Assembly (NCBI GenBank): GCA_017446355.1 | Contig: JAFSQZ010000234.1 | Coordinates: 1-5,540, forward strand | From: Neisseriaceae bacterium | GTDB lineage: Bacteria; Pseudomonadota; Gammaproteobacteria; Burkholderiales; Neisseriaceae | Direction of reading: 5' to 3' | DNA: 5,540 nt | Shown: in pieces, positions 1-4,018 of the stretch | Layout: each line of letters begins with the position of its first letter | Position numbering within the stretch: the stretch's first letter is position 1 | Made by a program: the position numbers and the translations under genes | Notes under the pieces: model-generated | Database searches by the model: none | Told to the model about the DNA's origin: nothing | What the model saw: only the letters and a program-made list of their open reading frames with translations

Positions 1-287
1 ATAAACCAGCTAAAATAGACAAGCCTGTTGAAAAAAAACCAGTGGATAAAAAAGTTACTGACAACAAAAAACCTGCTGATAAAAAAGTAAACGATAAGAA
101 AACAGCTAATAAAAAATCTGCTGACACCAAAAAAACGGTTGATAAAAAAGCGGCTGATAAAAAACAGACCAATAAAAAAGTTGTTGATAACAAAAAAACA
201 ACGGACAAAAAACAAACTGGTAAAAAAGTCGCTGATAAGAAAAAAACAGCTGATAAAAAAACAAGCAATAAGAAACAAAAACGATAG
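1..287 (+). CDS. C-terminal part of a lysine-rich repeat protein (5' end outside window)
   Basis: The frame is open from the first bases of the window to a TAG at 285-287, so the gene starts upstream. A GTG at 42 is only a valine codon inside the repeat, not a convincing start, since the residues before it (PVEKKPV) continue the same pattern. What is visible is almost entirely a degenerate pentapeptide, x-x-D/N-K-K, repeated about fifteen times with an occasional extra residue, ending in KQKR. It is strongly basic, contains no hydrophobic segment and should be disordered. Such tails occur on histone H1-like or AlgP-type DNA-binding proteins and as C-terminal extensions of nucleic-acid enzymes such as some topoisomerases; which of these applies cannot be told without the N-terminus. 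The next gene begins 8 bases after the stop and its ribosome site overlaps this stop codon, so the two are probably cotranscribed. Confidence 0.72.
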   Translation, partial: KPAKIDKPVEKKPVDKKVTDNKKPADKKVNDKKTANKKSADTKKTVDKKAADKKQTNKKVVDNKKTTDKKQTGKKVADKKKTADKKTSNKKQKR

Positions 288-295
288 GAAAAAAA

Positions 296-511
296 ATGCC
301 GTGTCCCAAAATGCCTAAATGGTTGGATAGTCAAGGCAACGTGATTGCTTGCACCGAGAAAATTAAGGTGATGAGTGAAAATATGGACGAACTTTTTCAA
401 ATGGCACAAGATGCATTTGAAGATGCTTTGTTGATGGGTTGCGATGAAACACAATTGCGTCATTATTTTTCACAATTGATTGATTCTGTTGAAAATCCTT
501 ATCAAAAATAA
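296..511 (+). CDS. Small conserved-looking protein, 71 residues, function unknown
   Basis: The ATG at 296 is preceded by TAGGA (285-289), which overlaps the stop of the lysine-rich gene, with an A-run as spacer; this supports both the start and translational coupling. The protein opens with MPCPKMPKWLDSQGN, has cysteines at 3, 19 and 49, and then an acidic, probably alpha-helical stretch (about residues 26-63) with the segment AQDAFEDALLMGCDE, ending in ENPYQK. There is no signal peptide or membrane segment, so it is likely cytoplasmic. It resembles short hypothetical proteins I associate with Neisseriaceae and other betaproteobacteria, but I cannot attach a named family or function. The amino-acid mix, good ribosome site and terminator directly downstream make it a real gene. 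The cysteines might bind a metal, but only CPKMP near the N-terminus hints at this. Confidence 0.82.
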   Translation: MPCPKMPKWLDSQGNVIACTEKIKVMSENMDELFQMAQDAFEDALLMGCDETQLRHYFSQLIDSVENPYQK

Positions 512-519
512 AATGTTAT

Positions 520-552
520 GCTGCCTGAAAATGTTTCAGGCAGCCTTTTTTT
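520..552 (+). terminator. Rho-independent terminator built from an inverted DUS pair
   Basis: GCTGCCTGAAA (520-530) pairs perfectly with TTTCAGGCAGC (534-544) around a 3-base loop, followed by C and seven T. Each arm carries the uptake core GCTGCCTGAA, one on each strand; the minus-strand copy is a full AGGCTGCCTGAA. It ends the small-gene transcript 8 bases after its stop and lies only 11 bases before the pgpA start. Confidence 0.9.
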
Positions 553-563
553 GAAGAAATATT

Positions 564-1064
564 ATGAGTAAACAAAAACCTGCTTTTAAACCCACTTTGA
601 AATGGTTACTACAAAATCCTATCCGCTTTCTTGGCTTTGGCTTTGGCTCTGGGCTTGCACCCAAAGCACCAGGTACTTTTGGTACTTTACCTGCTTTGCC
701 TTTGGCTTGGATTTTATTGTTTTTGGGCAGCGGTAAAATCGGTTTGATTATATTATCTGTGGTGTTATTTTTTATCGGCATTTGGATTTGCAACGTAACT
801 GAACGCGATTTGGGTGTACACGATTATGGTGGCATTGTTTGGGACGAAATTGTGGCGATGTTGCTGATTTTGGCGTTTGTGCCACAAACTGTGTTGTGGT
901 GGTTGATGGCATTTTTAGTGTTTCGTTTTTTTGACGCGGTGAAACCTCCACCGATTAAGTGGTTTGACCAAAAGGTTAGTGGGGGTTTTGGGGTGATGTT
1001 GGACGATATTATTGCAGCGATAATGAGTATTATGGTGTTGTTGATTTTGCGGTATGTGATGTAA
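564..1064 (+). CDS. pgpA: Phosphatidylglycerophosphatase A
   Basis: This inner-membrane enzyme removes the terminal phosphate from phosphatidylglycerophosphate, giving phosphatidylglycerol in the anionic phospholipid pathway. The 166-residue length is normal for PgpA. Family motifs are visible in order: GSGLAPKAPGTFGTLPALP (residues 28-46), DYGGIVWDEIVAM (87-99) with the acidic pair expected at the Mg site, FRFFDAVKPPPI (120-131) and GFGVMLDDIIA (141-151) with two aspartates. Hydrophobic segments lie near 47-78, 97-120 and 145-163. The ATG at 564 is preceded by GAAGAA (553-558), a weak but well-placed ribosome site. A strong terminator ends just 11 bases upstream, so either some readthrough drives this gene or its promoter lies inside the preceding small gene. 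Its own terminator follows 2 bases after the stop. Confidence 0.96.
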   Translation: MSKQKPAFKPTLKWLLQNPIRFLGFGFGSGLAPKAPGTFGTLPALPLAWILLFLGSGKIGLIILSVVLFFIGIWICNVTERDLGVHDYGGIVWDEIVAMLLILAFVPQTVLWWLMAFLVFRFFDAVKPPPIKWFDQKVSGGFGVMLDDIIAAIMSIMVLLILRYVM

Positions 1065-1066
1065 AT

Positions 1067-1100
1067 AAAAGTGGATAAGCCAGACTTATCCACTTTTTTT
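1067..1100 (+). terminator. Terminator after pgpA, stem made of two near-DnaA boxes; probably works both ways
   Basis: AAAAGTGGATAAG (1067-1079) pairs with CTTATCCACTTTT (1085-1097) across the 5-base loop CCAGA, and the T run extends to 1100. On the minus strand the same hairpin is followed by TTTTATTT, so it can also stop transcripts arriving from lpxC. Each arm has TTATCCACT, eight of nine positions of the DnaA box, in opposite orientations. Confidence 0.85.
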
Positions 1101-1102
1101 GT

Positions 1103-1112
1103 TTCAGGCAGC
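1103..1112 (-). repeat. Single DUS core
   Basis: The minus strand reads GCTGCCTGAA, the 10-base core without the AG prefix. It lies between the pgpA terminator and the first perfect DnaA box. Confidence 0.7.
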
Positions 1113-1116
1113 AAAG

Positions 1117-1222
1117 TTATCCACAATTGTCCACGTTTTTTCAGGCTGCCTGAATTTATTTATCCACAAAGTTTTAGGTTTATTAAGCTTTTGTTTTGAT
1201 ATTATTTTTTGAGTTATCCACA
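1117..1222 (+). promoter_or_regulatory. Left DnaA-box cluster (three perfect TTATCCACA)
   Basis: Perfect TTATCCACA 9-mers lie at 1117-1125, 1160-1168 and 1214-1222, all in the same orientation. A weaker TTGTCCACG at 1127-1135 follows the first after one base. The consensus is that of the high-affinity DnaA site (E. coli R1/R4 type). At about 38% GC, less than 0.1 perfect copy would be expected in the whole window on both strands; there are six. The space between boxes is AT-rich and has no gene and no GATC. This may be half of a replication origin or a DnaA-titrating locus; the box sequence is certain, the function is inferred. Confidence 0.7.
1140..1154. repeat. Palindromic DUS (TTCAGGCTGCCTGAA)
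   Basis: Exact 15-base odd palindrome with central T. The plus strand carries AGGCTGCCTGAA and the minus strand AGGCAGCCTGAA. It sits directly before the 1160 DnaA box. Confidence 0.88.
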
Positions 1223-1248
1223 ATAAAACAGTGTGTTCTTAATCCTAT

Positions 1249-1271
1249 TCATCTATTTTATTTATAAAATA
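1249..1271. repeat. 23-bp AT-rich direct repeat, copy 1
   Basis: Identical to 2459-2481, 1210 bp away. It begins TCATCTATTTTATTT and contains the inverted repeat TATTTTA-TTTA-TAAAATA. Looser similarity continues to about 1279. It starts 26 bases after the DnaA box ending at 1222. It may be a duplex-unwinding element or a duplicated spacer. Confidence 0.8.
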
Positions 1272-1283
1272 TGTTTTAATGGT

Positions 1284-1298
1284 TTCAGGCAGCCTGAA
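1284..1298. repeat. Palindromic DUS at the 3' end of lpxC
   Basis: Exact TTCAGGCAGCCTGAA ending 3 bases before the lpxC stop triplet. It could form a short hairpin in the lpxC transcript, but no T run follows on the minus strand, so its value as a terminator is doubtful. Confidence 0.88.
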
Positions 1299-1301
1299 AG
1301 G

Positions 1302-2225
1302 TTAGGCTGATTTTAATGTGTCTACGCTAAAAAATGAATTGGGTAAACCTTTGTTGTCTGGAAACTCTACCCATTCAAAAGCGGTTTCATCGGCTAATAT
1401 GGTACGCAACAAAGTATTGTTGATAGCGTGTCCTGATTTATAACCTTCAAACGCGCCAATAATAGGGTGTCCAACATTATATAAATCACCAATAGCGTCT
1501 AAAATTTTGTGGCGGACAAATTCGTCTGGATAGCGTAAACCTTCTGGATTAAGTATATCTGTATCATCAATAACAATGGCGTTGGTGAGATTGCCGCCTA
1601 AACCTAAATTGTGCGCACGCATAAATTCTATTTCTTGCATAAAACCAAAGGTACGGGCGCGAGCGATTTCTTCAACGTAGGATTGTTTGGCAAAATCAAT
1701 TTCAAAAGTAGGCGCGCTTTTATTGAATACTGGGTGGTCAAATTCAATGGTTAAACGGACTTTAAAACCATTGTGTGGTGTAAATTTTACGGATTTTCCT
1801 GTTTCTTCAATGCTGACTTCTTTTAAGATGCGCAAAAAACGTTTTTCAGCATTTTGTTCCACAACGCCTGCATCTTGTAATAAATAGATAAAAGGCAAAC
1901 TGCTGCCGTCCATAATAGGAATTTCTGGAGCGTTTAATTCAATCAGTACATTGTCTATGCCATAAGCGGCTAATGCGGACATCATGTGTTCTATTGTGCC
2001 TACGCGAACGCCTTGTTCGGTTACGATTGTAGACGATAAACGCGTGTCGTTAATCAAATAAGGATTTAAATGAATAATCTTTCCTTGTTCATCTGTTAAG
2101 TCAACACGCCGAAAAGCAATACCTGTGTTTTCAGCAGCAGGGTGTAAAGTTAAGGCAACACGTTCGCCAGAATGAAGCCCAACACCGATTGCATTAACAG
2201 ATTTTGCCAAAGTTCGTTGTTTCAT
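1302..2225 (-). CDS. lpxC: UDP-3-O-acyl-N-acetylglucosamine deacetylase
   Basis: LpxC is the zinc-dependent cytoplasmic enzyme that makes the committed step of lipid A synthesis, removing acetate from UDP-3-O-acyl-GlcNAc. The 307-residue length matches the family (about 305). The N-terminus MKQRTLAKSVNAIGVGLHSG is typical. Catalytic and metal residues are all present: TIEHMMSAL with E79 and H80, RHKILDAIGDL with zinc ligands H239 and D243, and SGHAINN with H266. The IMDGSSLPF segment (104-112) is also characteristic. The ATG at 2225 is preceded by AAAAGGA (minus strand, 2233-2239), a good ribosome site. The gene converges with pgpA and is cut off from the upstream ispB/tRNA transcript by the terminator at 2492-2528. 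In E. coli LpxC level is controlled by FtsH proteolysis; the C-terminus here (SVDTLKSA) differs enough that this should not be assumed. Confidence 0.98.
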   Translation of the reverse strand: MKQRTLAKSVNAIGVGLHSGERVALTLHPAAENTGIAFRRVDLTDEQGKIIHLNPYLINDTRLSSTIVTEQGVRVGTIEHMMSALAAYGIDNVLIELNAPEIPIMDGSSLPFIYLLQDAGVVEQNAEKRFLRILKEVSIEETGKSVKFTPHNGFKVRLTIEFDHPVFNKSAPTFEIDFAKQSYVEEIARARTFGFMQEIEFMRAHNLGLGGNLTNAIVIDDTDILNPEGLRYPDEFVRHKILDAIGDLYNVGHPIIGAFEGYKSGHAINNTLLRTILADETAFEWVEFPDNKGLPNSFFSVDTLKSA

Positions 2226-2245
2226 TATTTTGTCCTTTTAAGATT

Positions 2246-2255
2246 TTCAGGCAGC
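2246..2255 (-). repeat. Single DUS core in the lpxC leader
   Basis: The minus strand reads GCTGCCTGAA. It lies between the candidate -10 box and the ribosome site of lpxC, at about the predicted transcript start. Confidence 0.7.
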
Positions 2256-2285
2256 ATCATAACCGATTTTGTTAAAACTGAAAGC
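2256..2285 (-). promoter_or_regulatory. Candidate lpxC promoter
   Basis: The minus strand has TATGAT (2261 down to 2256), five of six matches to a sigma-70 -10 box, about 30 bases before the lpxC start. The -35 region near 2278-2284 (CTTTCA-like) is weak. No other hexamer pair near the gene is clearly better, so this is a tentative placement. Confidence 0.35.
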
Positions 2286-2307
2286 TAAACATCTTAATAA
2301 CTTTTAT

Positions 2308-2434
2308 TTATCCACAATTTGATTTAAAAAATGTAAACCTATTCTTTTTTATCAGCAAAATTTTTTGGATTTATCCTTGTGTTTATTGACATAAAAAAAT
2401 ATTTAAATTCATAAAGATAATAAAGTTATCCACA
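2308..2434 (+). promoter_or_regulatory. Right DnaA-box cluster (two perfect TTATCCACA)
   Basis: Perfect 9-mers at 2308-2316 and 2426-2434, same orientation as the left cluster. The first shares 15 bases (TTTATTTATCCACAA, 2303-2317) with the left box at 1155-1169; the second shares AGTTATCCACA with the boxes at 1117 and 1214. Between them is very AT-rich DNA; 2391-2425 has only three G/C in 35 bases, a plausible easily melted segment. The cluster lies upstream of lpxC, so DnaA binding here could also affect lpxC transcription. Confidence 0.65.
2386..2415 (+). promoter_or_regulatory. Possible plus-strand promoter with no gene downstream
   Basis: A perfect TTGACA (2386-2391) is followed after 18 bases by CATAAA (2410-2415), four of six matches to the -10 consensus. 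Any transcript would run across the DnaA box at 2426 and the 23-bp repeat, then antisense into tRNA-Arg. In sequence this AT-rich, such matches are common, so confidence is low. Confidence 0.25.
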
Positions 2435-2458
2435 GTTTATCGATTCACTCATCAAAAA

Positions 2459-2481
2459 TCATCTATTTTATTTATAAAATA
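2459..2481. repeat. 23-bp AT-rich direct repeat, copy 2
   Basis: Exact copy of 1249-1271. It begins 24 bases after the DnaA box ending at 2434, nearly the same spacing as copy 1. It lies just beyond the tRNA-Arg terminator. Confidence 0.8.
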
Positions 2482-2491
2482 GGGTTTAAAA

Positions 2492-2528
2492 GAAACACAA
2501 AACCACTTGAAATCATTTCAAGTGGTTT
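2492..2528 (-). terminator. Terminator after tRNA-Arg
   Basis: A perfect 13-bp inverted repeat, AAACCACTTGAAA (2500-2512) and TTTCAAGTGGTTT (2516-2528), with a 3-base loop. It starts 3 bases past the encoded CCA of the tRNA. On the minus strand it is followed by a T-rich tail (TTTTGTGTTTCTTTT, counting the end of the stem). Confidence 0.9.
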
Positions 2529-2531
2529 ATT

Positions 2532-2606
2532 TGGCCTCACCGACAGGAGTCGAACCTGTATTTTACGCTTAGGAGGCATACGTTCTATCCATTGAACTAC
2601 GGCGAG
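2532..2606 (-). tRNA. tRNA-Arg (anticodon CCT)
   Basis: Read on the minus strand, all cloverleaf parts fold. The acceptor CTCGCCG pairs with CGGTGAG (one G-U). The D arm is GTTC/GAAC with loop AATGGATA. The anticodon stem TATGC/GCGTA encloses loop CTCCTAA, giving anticodon CCT, which reads AGG codons as arginine. The T arm is ACAGG/CCTGT with loop TTCGACT. The discriminator is G and the CCA end is encoded (2532-2534). It begins 41 bases after the ispB stop with no clear terminator between, so it may be processed from an ispB readthrough transcript; a separate promoter in that gap was not convincing. Confidence 0.96.
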
Positions 2607-2613
2607 AAAACTT

Positions 2614-2628
2614 TTCAGGCTGCCTGAA
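2614..2628. repeat. Palindromic DUS between ispB and tRNA-Arg
   Basis: Exact TTCAGGCTGCCTGAA in the 41-bp gap. There is no convincing T run on the minus strand, so it probably does not stop ispB transcription. Confidence 0.88.
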
Positions 2629-2647
2629 TAAAGATTTGTTAACAATA

Positions 2648-3622
2648 TCAAGCAACACGTTTAATAGAATGTATTGCCATTTGGCGCATTGCTTGAGTTA
2701 CTTCGTTTTCAGGCAGCTTGTCTAAACAAATAATTGCTCGGTCAACCGCTTTTTGTGCCTGAATCACACAATAATCAAGCGCGTCAGATTGACTAACGTG
2801 TTGATGGATTTTTTCAAAATATTCACGGTCAGCATTTTGCAAAGCAGTTTTAACGTCTTTGGCTGCTTGTTCATTGCCGTGATGCATTAAATAAATTAAA
2901 GGCAAAGTAGGTTTGCCTTCGGCAAGGTCATCGCCCACATTTTTACCGATTTGTTCCACGCTGCCTGAATAATCCAATACATCATCAATAATTTGAAAAG
3001 CAGTACCCATATGCATACCAAAGTCTTTTAAAGCTTGTTCTTGCTCGGCATTTGCGCCTGCTAAAATCGCGCCAACTTGGGCAGCTGCTTCAAAAAGTTT
3101 TGCGGTTTTGTATTGGATAACGGTTAAATATTCTTGTTCACTGATATCAATATTGCCGATGTTCATCAACTGCATCACTTCGCCTTCGGCAATAATATTG
3201 GTGGCCTCTGCCATCACTTCCAAAATTTTCAGGCTGCCTGAACCCACCATCAATTGAAAAGCACGTGTATACAAAAAGTCGCCCACTAACACCGCAGCGG
3301 CGTTACCAAATAAATGATTGGCGGTTTTTCTACCACGACGCAATTCGCTTTCATCAACGACATCATCGTGTAACAAAGTTGAAGTGTGGATAAATTCCAC
3401 CATTGCAGCGAGTGAATACAATTTATCGTCATCGTAATTCAAACACTTGCCTGCCAAAATCGTGAGAATAGGGCGAAGACGTTTACCGCCCGCGCTGATG
3501 ATGTATGTACCAATTTGTGAAATCAACGCCACATCTGATTGGACAGCCCGATTAACCACAATATTCACGCGACCTAAATCGTGTTCTAAATGTTGTTGAA
3601 AATAAGGAATGGCGTTTAACAT
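2648..3622 (-). CDS. ispB: Octaprenyl diphosphate synthase (trans-polyprenyl synthase)
   Basis: It extends farnesyl diphosphate with isopentenyl diphosphate units to the long chain used as the ubiquinone/menaquinone tail; the exact chain length (C40 expected for IspB) is inferred from family likeness. The 324-residue length is typical. Family marks in order are GGKRLRP (45-51), the first aspartate-rich motif LLHDDVVDESELRRG (83-97, D86, D87, D90), the helix with GEVMQL (147-152), the second aspartate motif IIDDVLDYSG (211-220, D213, D214, D217) and GDDLAEGKPTLPL (230-242). The start is supported by GAGG (minus strand, 3628-3631) six bases before ATG. The enzyme is soluble or membrane-associated. 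Three uptake elements lie inside the coding region (2708, 2960, 3228), encoding L-P-E, S-G-S and S-G-S-L. A strong promoter candidate lies just upstream. Confidence 0.96.
   Translation of the reverse strand: MLNAIPYFQQHLEHDLGRVNIVVNRAVQSDVALISQIGTYIISAGGKRLRPILTILAGKCLNYDDDKLYSLAAMVEFIHTSTLLHDDVVDESELRRGRKTANHLFGNAAAVLVGDFLYTRAFQLMVGSGSLKILEVMAEATNIIAEGEVMQLMNIGNIDISEQEYLTVIQYKTAKLFEAAAQVGAILAGANAEQEQALKDFGMHMGTAFQIIDDVLDYSGSVEQIGKNVGDDLAEGKPTLPLIYLMHHGNEQAAKDVKTALQNADREYFEKIHQHVSQSDALDYCVIQAQKAVDRAIICLDKLPENEVTQAMRQMAIHSIKRVA
2708..2717 (-). repeat. Single DUS core inside ispB
   Basis: GCTGCCTGAA on the minus strand, in the ispB coding sense, contributing to the residues K-L-P-E-N. Confidence 0.7.
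2960..2969 (+). repeat. Single DUS core inside ispB
   Basis: GCTGCCTGAA on the plus strand (antisense to ispB). It overlaps the codons just after the second aspartate-rich motif (Y-S-G-S). Confidence 0.7.
3228..3242. repeat. Palindromic DUS inside ispB
   Basis: Exact TTCAGGCTGCCTGAA. In the ispB frame it encodes S-G-S-L-K (near residues 127-132), a surface-type linker between conserved regions. Confidence 0.88.
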
Positions 3623-3655
3623 CAGAGCCTCGTTGTAAAAATTGCAAAAGCCGTA

Positions 3656-3688
3656 ATTATAACAAAATTGTGGGTTTCTTGTGGATAA
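3656..3688 (-). promoter_or_regulatory. ispB promoter with extended -10, overlapped by a perfect DnaA box
   Basis: The minus strand has TGTTATAAT, a consensus -10 (TATAAT, 3661-3656) with the extended TGn. The -35 position has no good hexamer; instead TTATCCACA (3688-3680) covers it. Extended -10 promoters tolerate weak -35 boxes. The predicted start lies about 27 bases before the ispB ATG. DnaA bound here would be expected to interfere with polymerase, suggesting repression of ispB by DnaA. Confidence 0.6.
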
Positions 3689-3779
3689 GATGTAGAAAAC
3701 GCTAACATTGTTTACACTTTATTGCTGATTTTTGTATTTACCCTTATTGCAACATTTTTTCTATGGCATACTTTCTTAT

Positions 3780-3794
3780 TTCAGGCAGCCTGAA
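3780..3794. repeat. Palindromic DUS, intergenic
   Basis: Exact TTCAGGCAGCCTGAA, isolated between ispB and the MFS gene, not next to a T run that would make it a terminator. Confidence 0.88.
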
Positions 3795-3841
3795 AACTTT
3801 CTCAACTGGTTATGGTAGGTTTTATAAAGTAGATATTTTTC

Positions 3842-3991
3842 TTAAAGAGTGAAATCATTGTCAAAACACCATTGTATGTGGTACTTTTCTATTTCGGTAA
3901 AATGCTTGTTAGTCTTAATATTTTTCCATTTCTGACCAAAAACATTAAACCCATAATCCGTCTCACTTTTCTTGGTGCGACACTTAAAACC
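3842..3991 (-). pseudogene. Possible 3' remnant of a decayed gene
   Basis: On the minus strand a 49-codon stretch is open between TAA (3994-3992) and TAA (3844-3842) with no start codon. The translation begins GFKCRTKKSETDYGFNVFGQ and ends KYHIQWCFDNDFTL. Its mix of W, C, Y, K and N looks more protein-like than the other frames here. I do not recognise the family. The upstream end coincides with an imperfect uptake element (3999-4010), as if a rearrangement or insertion had removed the rest of the gene. It could also be a chance open frame. Confidence 0.28.
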
Positions 3992-3998
3992 TTAATCC

Positions 3999-4010
3999 AG
4001 CCTGCCTGAA
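3999..4010 (+). repeat. Imperfect DUS before the MFS gene
   Basis: AGCCTGCCTGAA differs at the third base from AGGCTGCCTGAA. It ends 8 bases before the MFS start codon, where a ribosome site would be expected. Confidence 0.5.
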
Positions 4011-4018
4011 ACACAAAA

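Larger units (their letters stand above)
3623..4018. other. Intergenic region between ispB and the MFS gene
   Basis: These 396 bases separate two divergent genes. They hold the ispB promoter with an overlapping DnaA box (3656-3688), one palindromic DUS (3780-3794), a possible decayed gene end (3842-3991) and an imperfect DUS (3999-4010). A promoter for the MFS gene must lie here, but I see no good hexamer pair; TTGTCA at 3859 with TACTTT 18 bases on is the best weak candidate. Confidence 0.6.

Noticed and set aside
42..44. GTG as the start of the lysine-rich gene
   Set aside because: The same repeat pattern continues upstream in frame to the window edge, and no ribosome site precedes it.
106..309. 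Minus-strand open frame rich in F, Y and Q
   Set aside because: It is the antisense of the AAA/GAT-rich lysine repeat; the composition is a direct shadow.
536..793. Minus-strand 85-codon frame over the start of pgpA
   Set aside because: It lies antisense to clear PgpA motifs and has no ribosome site or family likeness.
824..1126. Minus-strand 100-codon frame over the end of pgpA
   Set aside because: Antisense to conserved pgpA and running through its terminator; low-complexity I/N/T composition.
1284..1298. DUS palindrome as the lpxC terminator
   Set aside because: The hairpin has almost no loop and no T run on the minus strand; the bidirectional hairpin at 1067-1100 is the better candidate.
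1687..1887. Plus-strand 66-codon frame inside lpxC
   Set aside because: Lies wholly antisense to lpxC, with no supporting signal.
2371..2379. TTATCCTTG as another DnaA box
   Set aside because: It matches only six of nine positions, the last three bases being wrong.
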